A DNA stretch of 64,000 nt from contig OMIN01000090.1 of NCBI GenBank assembly GCA_900299145.1, positions 1 to 64,000 on the forward strand, written 5' to 3'. A program made the translations under genes and the position numbers. Every line of letters starts with the position of its first letter. Position 1 is the stretch's first letter. Shown piece after piece: positions 53,917-62,288 of the stretch. The notes under the pieces were generated by a model that made no database searches, was not told the DNA's origin, and saw only the letters and a program-made list of their open reading frames with translations. Source of the stretch: Betaproteobacteria bacterium (lineage in GTDB: Bacteria; Pseudomonadota; Gammaproteobacteria; Burkholderiales; SG8-41).

Positions 53917-54090
53917 CTATTGGTGACTCCGCATGTGTTGACGATAGATCTCGCGAGCTTTTTCACGTTTGGCTTGCTGATCGTCTGCGTCCGACGTCAC
54001 AACGCCGCCATGCGTGTGTCCATCCGCACGATGGTGAAAATATTCCACGGCAGCAAGCGCAAGCAACAACAGGATGAGTCCGTATTTCAT
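53917..54090 (-). CDS. Possible 57-residue His-rich membrane-anchored peptide
   Basis: The reading frame opens with MKYGLILLLLALAAVEYF, a membrane or signal segment, then HHRADGHTHGG, rich in His, and a charged helix (QQAKREKAREIYRQH). Composition, hydrophobic start and codon choice look genuine, and the topology suggests a small membrane-anchored protein with a possible metal-binding stretch. No Shine-Dalgarno precedes the ATG, which lowers confidence. It is too short for most automatic calls. I do not recognise a family. Confidence 0.4.
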   Translation of the reverse strand: MKYGLILLLLALAAVEYFHHRADGHTHGGVVTSDADDQQAKREKAREIYRQHMRSHQ

Positions 54091-54249
54091 GAACGCGACA
54101 AGTCGATGTGACGTGTGATGTGTTGATGCTATGGGTATCTGGTGAGCGGGTGCGCGTGATCAGAGTGCTACTATAGCGCCGTACCGGAAAATTGCACGAT
54201 CCGAAAAAACAAAACAGCACAACAAATTTAATCAGGGAAGCAGCGTAGC

Positions 54250-55503
54250 GTGGCTCACATCAAAAAATATCCTTTTCACTACGCGTGGGTGATTCTGATC
54301 GCGGCTTGCGTGCTGAATATCGTCAGCCGCGCCGATCAGGGCTCGTTTGGCGTATTCATCGATCCTCTGGTCGCGCAATTTGGGTGGAAGCGCGGTGACA
54401 TCTCATTTGCCTACTCGCTGGCATTCATTGTCGGCTTGCCGGCGGTGATGATCATGGGCTGGCTGGGTGACCGATACGGCGCGCGCGTGCTGATGCTGGG
54501 GGCGTCGGCCATGATCGGCGTCGGTACCGTGCTGCTCGGTACCGTCAAGGAACTCTGGCAGTTTTATCTTTTTTACAGCCTGTTTGTGGGCTCCTTGGGC
54601 CACGCCGCGTTCAGCGTGCTGCTGCCGGTGATTATGACCAAATGGTTTCATAAACACGTCGGCGTTGCATTGGGCATTTACTGGGCGGGGCAGGGCATTG
54701 GGCCGGTGATATTTGCGCCGCTGTTTCGCCACATGATCGAGACGCGCGGGTGGGCTGGCACGTTTACCGTCATCGGCATCGTGGTTGGATTGCTGCTGGC
54801 GTTTTTCTCGCTGTTTATCGTCAACAAGCCTGAAGACAAAGGGCTGACCGCATACGGCGCAGAGCCGGATACCACGGTGAAAAAGCCGGGCAGCGCGCCC
54901 GCGAAATCCGCCAGCCTGCGGGATATTCTGCGGCTTGGCATGGTTTGGCGGCTGGCGAGCATTCATCACCTGGGGTGCGTGGCACACGCGATTATTCTCG
55001 CGCACGTGGTGTCGATGGCGACATTCCGGGGCATACCGGGGCTGGAAGCCGCCGGCGTGTTGGCCGCCATCGCCGGCACTTCGGTGATTAGCCGCTTCGC
55101 GTTTTCAGTGCTGGCTGAAAAGCTTGGTGGCCGCACGGTGCTGACAATTTCGCTGCTGGGGCAGGGCGTGCCGGTGCTGATTCTGTTTTTCGCCACCGAG
55201 GCTTGGCAGTTTTATCTCTTCGCGGTGATGTTTGGGCTGTGTTACGGCGGCGAGATGGTGGGTTTTCCGATTATCAACAAGCAACTGTTTGGCGCGTCGG
55301 CGCCGCTGGGTTCGATTTACTCGGTGGAAATGGTTGCGGCGACGACCGGCATGGCGCTCGGCGGCTGGCTCGGCGGCGGGTTGTTTGATTTGTCGGGCAG
55401 CTACACGTGGGCGCTGATGGCGTCGATGGGTATTGGCCTGCTTGGTTTGCCGCTGGCGCTGGGGTTGCCGCGACACAAAGTGCCGGCTGCCAAAGCCGTA
55501 TAA
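54250..55503 (+). CDS. MFS transporter (monocarboxylate/oxalate-formate type)
   Basis: The 417-residue inner-membrane transporter has twelve predicted helices in two halves. The loop motif GWLGDRYGARVL near residue 75 is the classic MFS signature, and the central loop (NKPEDKGLTAYG) is short. The overall look, with HYAWVILIAACVLN at the start, matches the monocarboxylate-porter-like group, so a small organic acid is the likely cargo. It starts with GTG after AGGGAAG. The SDR gene follows after 44 bases with an 18-bp motif in between. Confidence 0.85.
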   Translation: MAHIKKYPFHYAWVILIAACVLNIVSRADQGSFGVFIDPLVAQFGWKRGDISFAYSLAFIVGLPAVMIMGWLGDRYGARVLMLGASAMIGVGTVLLGTVKELWQFYLFYSLFVGSLGHAAFSVLLPVIMTKWFHKHVGVALGIYWAGQGIGPVIFAPLFRHMIETRGWAGTFTVIGIVVGLLLAFFSLFIVNKPEDKGLTAYGAEPDTTVKKPGSAPAKSASLRDILRLGMVWRLASIHHLGCVAHAIILAHVVSMATFRGIPGLEAAGVLAAIAGTSVISRFAFSVLAEKLGGRTVLTISLLGQGVPVLILFFATEAWQFYLFAVMFGLCYGGEMVGFPIINKQLFGASAPLGSIYSVEMVAATTGMALGGWLGGGLFDLSGSYTWALMASMGIGLLGLPLALGLPRHKVPAAKAV

Positions 55504-55509
55504 AAGCAT

Positions 55510-55527
55510 AATAAAAACAAATACTTA
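55510..55527 (+). repeat. 18-bp polar motif, copy 14
   Basis: AATAAAAACAAATACTTA, an exact consensus copy between the MFS and SDR genes. Confidence 0.85.
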
Positions 55528-55547
55528 CGAAACAGGAGATCAACGCC

Positions 55548-56297
55548 ATGCTGCTCGATTTAAAAGGCCGCCGCGCGATTGTCACCGGCGGATCACGCGG
55601 CATTGGCCGCTCCATAGCCCTGGCATTTGCACGCGCGGGTGCTGCGGTTTCGATCTGCGCGCGTGGCGAAAGCACGTTGCGCGAGACCGAAAAGGAAATC
55701 CGCGAGGCGGGCCACGCGGTGCACGCTGCGGCGTGTGATCTCGCTGATGGCGCTGCAGTCGAGCAATATGTAGCCTCTGCCGCCGGCGTGCTGGGTGGCG
55801 TCGACATCCTCGTCAACAACGCCTCCGGTTTTGGGCTGGCCGATGATGAAGCCGGCTGGGCGGCGAGCATCAATGTGGATTTGCTGGCGCCGGTGCGCGC
55901 CTCGCGCGCAGCCATCCCGCATCTGGCGAAATCCGGCGGCTCGATTATTCACATTTCGTCGATATCCGGCCTGATGCACAGTGCGCGCACACCGCCCTAC
56001 GGCGCGGTGAAAGCGGCGCTGATCCAACTGACGTTGTCGCAGGCAGCTTCGCTCGCTGCCAAACGCATCCGTGTGAACTGCATCGCGCCCGGCTCGATTG
56101 AATTCCCCGGCGGCAGTTGGGAAAAGCGCAAGACCAGCGACCCGGTGCTCTACAACGGTATTCTGCGCAGCATTCGTTTCGGGCGCTACGGCACGCCAGA
56201 AGAAATCGCCAACGTCGCGCTATTTCTGGCAAGCGATGCGGCGAGTTGGGTGACAGGACAAACCATCGCGGTGGATGGCGGTCAGATGCTGGGCTAG
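55548..56297 (+). CDS. SDR-family oxidoreductase
   Basis: The 249-residue short-chain dehydrogenase/reductase has VTGGSRGIGRS near residue 11 for NAD(P), NNASG near 88, the catalytic Ser in HISSISG near 137 and YGAVK near 150. DGGQMLG is the usual end. AGGAG precedes the ATG. Such enzymes act on hydroxy or keto compounds; transport genes on both sides suggest a catabolic use. The substrate is unknown. Confidence 0.85.
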   Translation: MLLDLKGRRAIVTGGSRGIGRSIALAFARAGAAVSICARGESTLRETEKEIREAGHAVHAAACDLADGAAVEQYVASAAGVLGGVDILVNNASGFGLADDEAGWAASINVDLLAPVRASRAAIPHLAKSGGSIIHISSISGLMHSARTPPYGAVKAALIQLTLSQAASLAAKRIRVNCIAPGSIEFPGGSWEKRKTSDPVLYNGILRSIRFGRYGTPEEIANVALFLASDAASWVTGQTIAVDGGQMLG

Positions 56298-56347
56298 GGC
56301 GCCCGCAATCACAGCGCCAAAATTTGCAGGATTTACAGGAGCCAGGC

Positions 56348-57289
56348 ATGGATTTGCAGATCTACGGCATGCGCAACGTGATGGAGCAAGCCACTACCCA
56401 CATCGCGGTGGATGCGATGTCCGGCGGCAAGGCGGCGGTCAAGCACGGCAACGTGGCGCATCTGGTTGGCGCGGATGCATCGATGAATTCGGCATCCGTG
56501 GTCAAAACTCCGGAAGCGCAGGCCATCGCGGCCGAGTCGCCGCAGGCCGTGGCGGATGTGGCGACCAATTACGACACGCAGTTTTTACGTTTCTCGGCAA
56601 AGCGCCCGGACATGCGCATTTTGTGCACCGTCACGCGCGGGCTGTATCACATCGTCGCACGGCGCTCGGCGGGGATCGCGTCGGTGGCGGATCTGCGCGG
56701 TAAACGCGTGGCCACGTTTCCGCGTACTTCGTCCCACTACTATCTGATCGGCGAGCTCAACGCGAACGGCTTAAACGAGAGCGACATTGAACTGGTCGGC
56801 CTTGCGCCGATTTTTGAAATTTCCAAAGCCATGATTGAAGGTCGCGCTGATGCGATTTGTATCTGGGAGCCAGCGTCGCAGGCTGTGCGCGACAACCTCG
56901 GCGCGGACGCAATTGAACTGCAAACACCAGGCGTACTGACACCGCTGTTTAATCTGAATACCACCACCGCCAAGCTCGCCGATGCCGGCAAGCGCGCGCA
57001 GATGGTCGAATTGATTCGCCACCTGATTCGTGCCTCTGCGCTGGTGAAAGCAAACCCGCAAATCGGTTGCGACTGGCTGGCGAAATCCTCCGGCTTCGAC
57101 CGCGGGCAGATCGAACGCTCGTTCCGTTACCACGATTACACTGCCTGCATTGTGCCCAATCATCTGGATGTGTTGGCCGGGCAGGAGCCATGGATTGCGG
57201 CGGAGCAGGGCCGCGCGGCGCGCACACGCGAACAGCTGGCTGCGTTGTTTGATCAAAGCGTGTATCGCGATGCGGTAGCGAGTATTTAG
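56348..57289 (+). CDS. ABC-type substrate-binding protein (NMT1/THI5-like) without signal peptide
   Basis: The 313-residue protein has the two-lobe pattern of nitrate/sulfonate/thiamine-precursor binding proteins. VADLRGKRVATFPRTSSHYYLI near residue 112 opens the second lobe, and VGLAPIFEISKAMIEGRADAICIWEP near residue 147 holds the typical D-A-I-x-x-W-E-P block. Unlike most relatives, it starts directly with MDLQIYGMRNVMEQA and shows no signal peptide or lipobox, and no ABC permease or ATPase lies nearby. It may act in the cytoplasm as an enzyme or sensor, or have lost its leader. AGGAG lies just before the ATG. Confidence 0.7.
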   Translation: MDLQIYGMRNVMEQATTHIAVDAMSGGKAAVKHGNVAHLVGADASMNSASVVKTPEAQAIAAESPQAVADVATNYDTQFLRFSAKRPDMRILCTVTRGLYHIVARRSAGIASVADLRGKRVATFPRTSSHYYLIGELNANGLNESDIELVGLAPIFEISKAMIEGRADAICIWEPASQAVRDNLGADAIELQTPGVLTPLFNLNTTTAKLADAGKRAQMVELIRHLIRASALVKANPQIGCDWLAKSSGFDRGQIERSFRYHDYTACIVPNHLDVLAGQEPWIAAEQGRAARTREQLAALFDQSVYRDAVASI

Positions 57290-57339
57290 CCCGCCGTGCA
57301 GGGTCAACAATTTCAAGGGACGGTTGAGGAGAACTCTAT

Positions 57340-58041
57340 ATGATTTATCAGCACAGACTGGTTATTGCGCGCGGCGGGCGCCTGGTTAAACGCCACGTTG
57401 CCTTTCAGCGCGAAGCCATGGGCGCGCTTGAAGCTCATGGATCCGTGTTGATCGGCGCTTGGGAAGTCTGGATTGGTGCGGACGCGGGATGCGGTGTCTA
57501 CCAGATTCGCCAGTTTGAAAGCCTTGCCGCGTGGGAGCAGCACCGTGAGCGCGTGCACAAAGATGCGGAACTCAACGAGCGCTATCAGAGCAACCTCTCG
57601 TTTCACAACGATTTTGTGACGACGTCGATCGTAAAATGTGCGAATGGCGCACCGCCGCTCGCGCGTGAGTGGCCGGCAGTGGATGCCGTGCGAGGCACGC
57701 CGCGAGCTTATTTTGAGCAGCGCATTCTTTACTTCCGGCCGGGGGCTTCGGGTGCGCATCACCGGTTTTACTTTGACAACGTCGCACCCGCACTTGAGCG
57801 TGACGGCGCAAAGCTGATTGGGTTTTTCGACACGGTGATCGGCCCCGGCACCACCAACACCGGGTCGCATCGCAGCATCGAACTGCGGCGTTTCCCCGAT
57901 CTTGCAAGCTGGCAGCGCTGGCGTGAAGCGCAGGATGCAGACCCGGAACTTGCCAAATTGGTAAAAGAGTCCTGGTTGAGCAAGGTGGAACGGGTGGAAA
58001 GCGTGCTGCTGTATCCGCTGGACTACAGCCGCCTACGTTGA
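57340..58041 (+). CDS. NIPSNAP-family protein, two repeats
   Basis: The 233-residue protein has two ferredoxin-like NIPSNAP repeats, about residues 1-105 and 120-230. Each has the strand-helix pattern ending in a W-x-x-x-R stretch: QFESLAAWEQHRERVHKD in the first, RRFPDLASWQRWREAQDADPEL in the second. The biochemical role of the family is unsettled; bacterial members often lie in catabolic operons. A GAGGAGA ribosome-binding site precedes the ATG. It follows the binding-protein gene by about 50 bases and is convergent with the next Bug gene. Confidence 0.78.
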   Translation: MIYQHRLVIARGGRLVKRHVAFQREAMGALEAHGSVLIGAWEVWIGADAGCGVYQIRQFESLAAWEQHRERVHKDAELNERYQSNLSFHNDFVTTSIVKCANGAPPLAREWPAVDAVRGTPRAYFEQRILYFRPGASGAHHRFYFDNVAPALERDGAKLIGFFDTVIGPGTTNTGSHRSIELRRFPDLASWQRWREAQDADPELAKLVKESWLSKVERVESVLLYPLDYSRLR

Positions 58042-58059
58042 GCGCCGCTTGGTCCGGCT

Positions 58060-59055
58060 TTAGTCCAGTTTCAACCCCGCAGCCTTGACGGCGCGTTCGA
58101 AGCGTTTGATCTCGGCGGCGATATGCGCACGGAACTCGTCCGGCGTCGAACCAACGACTTCAACATCGTCTTTCGCGAAGCGCTCGACAAGATCGGGAGA
58201 CTTGATGACCTCGATCAGGCCGCTGCTCAATCTGGCAAGCACCGCCGGCGGTAAGCCCGTGGGCGCGACTACGCCGTACCATTGCGTCATTTCATAACCG
58301 GTGATGCCAGCCTCCACCATGGTCGGCAGCCTCGGTAGTGATTTCAACCGGCGCACACTGGATACCGCGAGCGAGCGCACCTTGCCGCTCTGGACGTGAG
58401 GCGCAGCTTCCGGGGAGGTCATGAAAATCATGTCGATTTGCCCGCCAATTAAATCGGTCATCGCCGGGCCGCCGCCCTTGTACGGCACATGCAGCAATTT
58501 CGCCTTGCCCTGTATCGAAAACAAAGCACCGGAGAGATGCTGCAGGCTGCCCAGCCCCGCCGACCCGTAGGTCAGGCCTCGCGGAGTTTCGTTGGCGCGG
58601 GACACCAGTTCGGCCACCGTACGCGCCTGCACTGACGGGTGGACCGTCAGCACATAAGGTTGGGAAATCACCTGGGTTAGCGGGGTAAAACTGCGCATGA
58701 GATCGAAGGACAGCCTGGCCTGCATGGCCTGGCGCGCGGCATGACTGCCGGTGCACAGCGAAATCGTGTAGCCATCGGGCCGCGCGTTGGCTGCGGTCTC
58801 GAGCGCAATTGTACCCGTGCCCCCGGCACGGTTATCAACAACGACGTTTTGCCTCCACAGCGCCTGCAGCTTCTGCGACATGAGCCGGCTGGTATGGTCA
58901 CCGCTGCCGCCGGGCGCCATGGGCACGATAAAGCGCACGGACCGGGAAGGGTAGGACTGCGCATGGACTGAGACCGCTCCAGCGAGCAATCCGGCGGTGA
59001 GGCACACGATATGCCCGCGCTTTTTGCGCACACCATTCACGTCATCGATAAGCAT
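58060..59055 (-). CDS. Bug-family tripartite tricarboxylate receptor
   Basis: The 331-residue periplasmic receptor has a basic start (MLIDDVNGVRKKRGH), a membrane-type signal segment cut near VHAQ, then SYPSRSVRFIVPMAPGGSGD and LLHVPYKGGGPA near residue 185. Details such as MAPGGSGDHTSR in place of the PPGGS-N-D form set it apart from the 3-5 kb pair. The two minus-strand Bug genes here are 18 bases apart and probably one unit. No TctAB genes lie near. The ligand is unknown. Confidence 0.88.
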   Translation of the reverse strand: MLIDDVNGVRKKRGHIVCLTAGLLAGAVSVHAQSYPSRSVRFIVPMAPGGSGDHTSRLMSQKLQALWRQNVVVDNRAGGTGTIALETAANARPDGYTISLCTGSHAARQAMQARLSFDLMRSFTPLTQVISQPYVLTVHPSVQARTVAELVSRANETPRGLTYGSAGLGSLQHLSGALFSIQGKAKLLHVPYKGGGPAMTDLIGGQIDMIFMTSPEAAPHVQSGKVRSLAVSSVRRLKSLPRLPTMVEAGITGYEMTQWYGVVAPTGLPPAVLARLSSGLIEVIKSPDLVERFAKDDVEVVGSTPDEFRAHIAAEIKRFERAVKAAGLKLD

Positions 59056-59073
59056 AGATCAGCGTGGCTCATG

Positions 59074-60045
59074 CTACTCCGGTTTGATGCCCGCATCGCG
59101 CGCCACTTGCCGCCAGCGGTGTATGTCGGTGGCGATGAACTGCGTGATTTGCTCGCGTGTCATTAGCGCGGGCTCGGCGCCTTCCACAGCATAGCGCTGT
59201 TTGAGTTCCGCCGATTGCAGCGCCTTGGTAAGTTCAGCCGCGAGGCGATTGACGATTTCGGGCGGCGTTTTTGCCGGCGCGGCCAGCCCCCACCAGTATT
59301 CCGAACGATAGCCTGCGTAACCCGATTCCGCCAGCGTCGGGATGTCGGGCAAAAACACGCTGCGCTGTTCGCCGCCTACGGCAAGCGCGCGCATGCGCCC
59401 GGCCTGCACCTGCTGCATCACCGACGGCGGCGTGGTCATCGCCAATTGCAGATGCCCGCCGAGCAAATCGGTCAGCGCGGGTGCAATGCCTTTGTACGGC
59501 ACGTGCACAATGTTGATACCGGCAAGGCGGCGCAGCAGCTCGGTCGACAAATGCGAGTGACTGCCGATGCCGGGCGTGCCGTAGTGAATCTGCCCAGGCC
59601 GCACTTTTGCGAGCGAAATCAGTTCCTTGATATTTTTCGCTGGCAGCGAAGGATGCACCACCACCAGCAGCGGCGCGCGCGCCATCATGCCGATAAATAC
59701 AAAATCGTTCAGCGTGTCGTACGGCATCTTCGCACGCAGTGCCGCATTGGCGACAAACGACGCCTGAATGTTGAGCAGGCTGTATCCGTCGGGCGCGGAC
59801 TTGGCGACGTTATCCGCGCCAATCATGCCTGCGGCACCTGCACGATTGTCGATCACCATCGGCTGACCCAATGCCACGCTCATCACCTGCGCGGTGATGC
59901 GTGTGAGCACGTCGTTGCTGCCGCCGGGCGGCACGGGGACTACGATGCGTATGGGTTTTACGGGGTAGGGCTGGGCTTGGAGCGGGAAATTGACGGAAAT
60001 TGAAAAGATCAATAAAAACAGATACTTACAATAACCATGTTCCAT
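59074..60045 (-). CDS. Bug-family tripartite tricarboxylate receptor with motif-derived signal peptide
   Basis: The 323-residue periplasmic receptor begins MEHGYCKYLFLLIFSISVN with cleavage near LQAQ, then PYPVKPIRIVVPVPPGGSND. Family blocks NRAGAAGMIGADNVAKSAPDG and IVHVPYKGIAPA are intact. Codons for C-K-Y-L-F-L (60011-60028) are the 18-bp motif read on its reverse strand, so the hydrophobic core of the signal peptide was built on that repeat. No clear Shine-Dalgarno precedes the ATG at 60045, and longer in-frame sequence upstream is not receptor-like. Confidence 0.86.
   Translation of the reverse strand: MEHGYCKYLFLLIFSISVNFPLQAQPYPVKPIRIVVPVPPGGSNDVLTRITAQVMSVALGQPMVIDNRAGAAGMIGADNVAKSAPDGYSLLNIQASFVANAALRAKMPYDTLNDFVFIGMMARAPLLVVVHPSLPAKNIKELISLAKVRPGQIHYGTPGIGSHSHLSTELLRRLAGINIVHVPYKGIAPALTDLLGGHLQLAMTTPPSVMQQVQAGRMRALAVGGEQRSVFLPDIPTLAESGYAGYRSEYWWGLAAPAKTPPEIVNRLAAELTKALQSAELKQRYAVEGAEPALMTREQITQFIATDIHRWRQVARDAGIKPE
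60011..60028 (+). repeat. 18-bp polar motif, copy 15 (coding)
   Basis: AATAAAAACAGATACTTA, exact consensus. Its reverse strand encodes part of the Bug receptor signal peptide. Confidence 0.85.
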
Positions 60046-60157
60046 GCGGTTTACGCAGGATGCGCAGCTGCAATCTTTTTTGAGAGGCATGGCTGATTGC
60101 CCTGGATGGCCCGAATGGCCGTGCCTGGCCTTATTGGAATTTGTATAGCCTTGAAGG

Positions 60158-61504
60158 TTACGTTCGCTTCGCCAGTTTATCCAACAAAGAACGGATGTCC
60201 GGCAATTTCTCAATGTCTTGGAGCATGGCCGCTGTCTCCTTTGCAGCGGCTGCACCAACTACTTCGGTGGCATTGGTCACATACTTGTCAATGACTTTCG
60301 ACGGCGGCACGGGCCGGCGGCAATCGCCGAGCGGAATTTCGATGGGTTGATGAATCGTCTTGCCTTTGGCGACGATGACCAGCACGCCAAGCGGGCCATG
60401 CTTGTCCGACGCGGGGTCTTCGAGAGTTTTGAATTTGGGCAGATGCGATTGCAGTTCCGGACGCTTGAAGGCGGTATCCGAGAACGTGCTTTTGATAACG
60501 TAGCCGTCGAGTATCGCCGAGGCGACGGGGTATTCGTAACCGAATTTACCGGAGAATTCGCCCGCGGCCTTGACGCGAAAATAGGGCTGCAAATGCGGCA
60601 CGCGAATTTCGACCGAGGTGAGGTCTTGCAGCGTCATGCCTGTTTGCTCGCGAAAGCGTAGCGCGGCGTCGATCGCGCCTTGCGCGATGTAACCGCACGG
60701 ATATTTTTTCAGCCGCCAGGTGTCGGCAATATGCCATTGCGACAAGCCATCAAGGGCTTTATTGACATCGACGCCTTCCATGTTGCTAGCGGCGACGACA
60801 CTGTAGATATAGCCGAGCGGCGCGTCGAGCGCATCAATATTCGCCTCGAAGCCGCTGGCGGCAAGCTCTGCGGCCATCACGCCGGCCTGTGACGCGGTGC
60901 CGCCGTGCAGCGGCTTGGTGTGCGTGCCGAAGTTGCCGGTGATGCCGCCGGCGTGCGACGCGGCGATGCCCCACGCGTGGCGCTGCTGCGTGGCGGTGAG
61001 GCCCAGCAGCCTTCCCGACACCGTGGCGGACGTAAGCGAGCCGAACATGGCCGTGCTGTGCAGGCCGTGAAATTGATCCGGCCGCCGCGGCACGATGCGC
61101 GACAGCGCTTCGCCGACTTCGTAGCCGGCAATGTAGGCTTCGAGCAGTTCGCGGCCGCTGCGGTTTTGTGTTTCGCCGGTGGCGAGCATGGCAGGTACCA
61201 GCACCACGCTGGGGTGGCCAAAACTCGAGCAGTCATCGAAATCGAGGGTGTGGCCCAGCGTGCCGTTGACCAGCGCAGCGAGCCACGTGGATGTCTTGCG
61301 CGGGTTGCCAAGCACCGTGGCCTCGCTTGCCGTGCAGCGATCCACCATCGCCTGCACTTTGACGCCAGGGTCTTCGCCTACGCCCGCCAGCGCCACGCCG
61401 ATTTGATCGAGAATGGCAAGTTTGGCAACGTCGATGTCGCGTTGCGGCACTGACGCGAGCTTGATGCCTGCCACGTATTGCGCGAGAGCTTGTCCGAGTG
61501 ACAT
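60158..61504 (-). CDS. MmgE/PrpD-family dehydratase-like protein
   Basis: The 448-residue protein is of the MmgE/PrpD fold. NGTLGHTLDFDDCSSFGHPS near residue 85 carries the active-site Asp/His block, ATVSGRLLGLTATQQRHAWGIA near 180, and GNFGTHTKPLHGGTASQAGVMAA near 210. It is shorter than true PrpD at 23098 and clearly divergent, so it likely dehydrates or isomerises another tricarboxylate-like acid, for example an itaconate- or aconitate-type compound. Bug receptors on both sides fit uptake of such an acid. The start at 61504 gives the family N-terminus. Confidence 0.85.
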   Translation of the reverse strand: MSLGQALAQYVAGIKLASVPQRDIDVAKLAILDQIGVALAGVGEDPGVKVQAMVDRCTASEATVLGNPRKTSTWLAALVNGTLGHTLDFDDCSSFGHPSVVLVPAMLATGETQNRSGRELLEAYIAGYEVGEALSRIVPRRPDQFHGLHSTAMFGSLTSATVSGRLLGLTATQQRHAWGIAASHAGGITGNFGTHTKPLHGGTASQAGVMAAELAASGFEANIDALDAPLGYIYSVVAASNMEGVDVNKALDGLSQWHIADTWRLKKYPCGYIAQGAIDAALRFREQTGMTLQDLTSVEIRVPHLQPYFRVKAAGEFSGKFGYEYPVASAILDGYVIKSTFSDTAFKRPELQSHLPKFKTLEDPASDKHGPLGVLVIVAKGKTIHQPIEIPLGDCRRPVPPSKVIDKYVTNATEVVGAAAAKETAAMLQDIEKLPDIRSLLDKLAKRT

Positions 61505-61543
61505 GATGTGTTCCTTGGGAGAAAGATGGAGCTTGCAGCAATC

Positions 61544-61585
61544 ATAGCGCATAGCGCATAGCGCATGGCGAATGGGGAACGGTGA
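61544..61585. repeat. Heptamer tandem repeat upstream of MmgE/PrpD gene
   Basis: Six 7-bp units lie in tandem: ATAGCGC three times (61544-61564), then ATGGCGA, ATGGGGA and ACGGTGA (61565-61585). The array decays from identical to divergent units left to right. It lies 40 bp upstream of the minus-strand start codon. Confidence 0.7.
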
Positions 61586-61725
61586 TAGGGCCTTCGGACA
61601 ATCAAGCCACCCGGCGTGAAAGCCTTTGAAGCAATGTGGATTGCACGATTGACGCTGCCACGCAGCGGCGATAGATTGCTGGAAACGCAGGATTCTTTTC
61701 ACCGATTCCCATCAGGAGACCGAAC

Positions 61726-62283
61726 ATGGCCGAGACCCCAACGTTTGGACGTTACGCGGAAATTCCCGTCGATGAAATGACGCCGGAGCAGAAGGAGGGC
61801 TATCAATCGCTGCTGGAAAATCGCGGCCGTTTGCCCGGCCCCAACAAGATTTGGGTGCACAATCCCAAGCTCGCGAAAGTGATGGGGCCGCTGGGTGCGC
61901 ATTTTCGCACCGGCTATTCGCTGAACGACCGCGAGCGCGAAATCGCCGTGTGCATCATCAATGCCAAATTTCATTCGGGATACCCCACCGGTGCGCACGA
62001 ACGCGCGGCCAAGGCGGCAGGGCTGCCAGCGGATAAAGTGGAGGCGATCTTGTCTGGATTGACCACGCATTTTGACGACAAGCGCGAACAGGTGATTTAC
62101 GAGATGGGCGTGTGCCTCGCCAATTCGCGCTGGGTGTCGCGCGGACTCTACGACCGTGCAGTGGAGGCGCTGGGGCATGTGGGCATCACCGATGTGATTA
62201 CGCTGATGGGGTTTTACAGCAGCGTGGCGATGACGCTCGCGTTTTACGACGTGCCGCCGGGATCTACCGGCATGGAGCGCTGA
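61726..62283 (+). CDS. Carboxymuconolactone decarboxylase family protein
   Basis: The 185-residue protein has one CMD/AhpD-like domain, with LSLNDRE-type opening (YSLNDREREIAVCIINAKFHSGYPTGAHERAAKAAGL at about residues 65-100, quoted in parts). The Cys near CIIN is not followed by a second at the AhpD spacing, so peroxide reduction is unlikely; a decarboxylase-like or isomerase-like role in acid catabolism fits better. AGGAG-like GGAGACC precedes the ATG. It is followed after five bases by a Bug receptor. Confidence 0.78.
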   Translation: MAETPTFGRYAEIPVDEMTPEQKEGYQSLLENRGRLPGPNKIWVHNPKLAKVMGPLGAHFRTGYSLNDREREIAVCIINAKFHSGYPTGAHERAAKAAGLPADKVEAILSGLTTHFDDKREQVIYEMGVCLANSRWVSRGLYDRAVEALGHVGITDVITLMGFYSSVAMTLAFYDVPPGSTGMER

Positions 62284-62288
62284 CCGTA

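Larger units (their letters stand above)
53785..54249. other. 465-bp spacer between moaA and MFS gene
   Basis: The spacer holds the 18-bp motif at 53851, a probable short minus-strand gene at 53917-54090, and an AT-rich leader before the MFS gene with AGGGAAG as ribosome-binding site near 54234. A plus-strand reading frame at 53920-54111 is considered a shadow. Confidence 0.5.

Noticed and set aside
53920-54111. Plus-strand frame in the moaA-MFS spacer
   Set aside because: It has no ribosome-binding site, an unnatural composition and a late ATG; the minus-strand frame is more protein-like.
5124-60028. 18-bp motif as a promoter or terminator
   Set aside because: Orientation does not follow gene direction, there is no self-complementarity or fixed T-tract, and copies occur between convergent, divergent and tandem genes alike.
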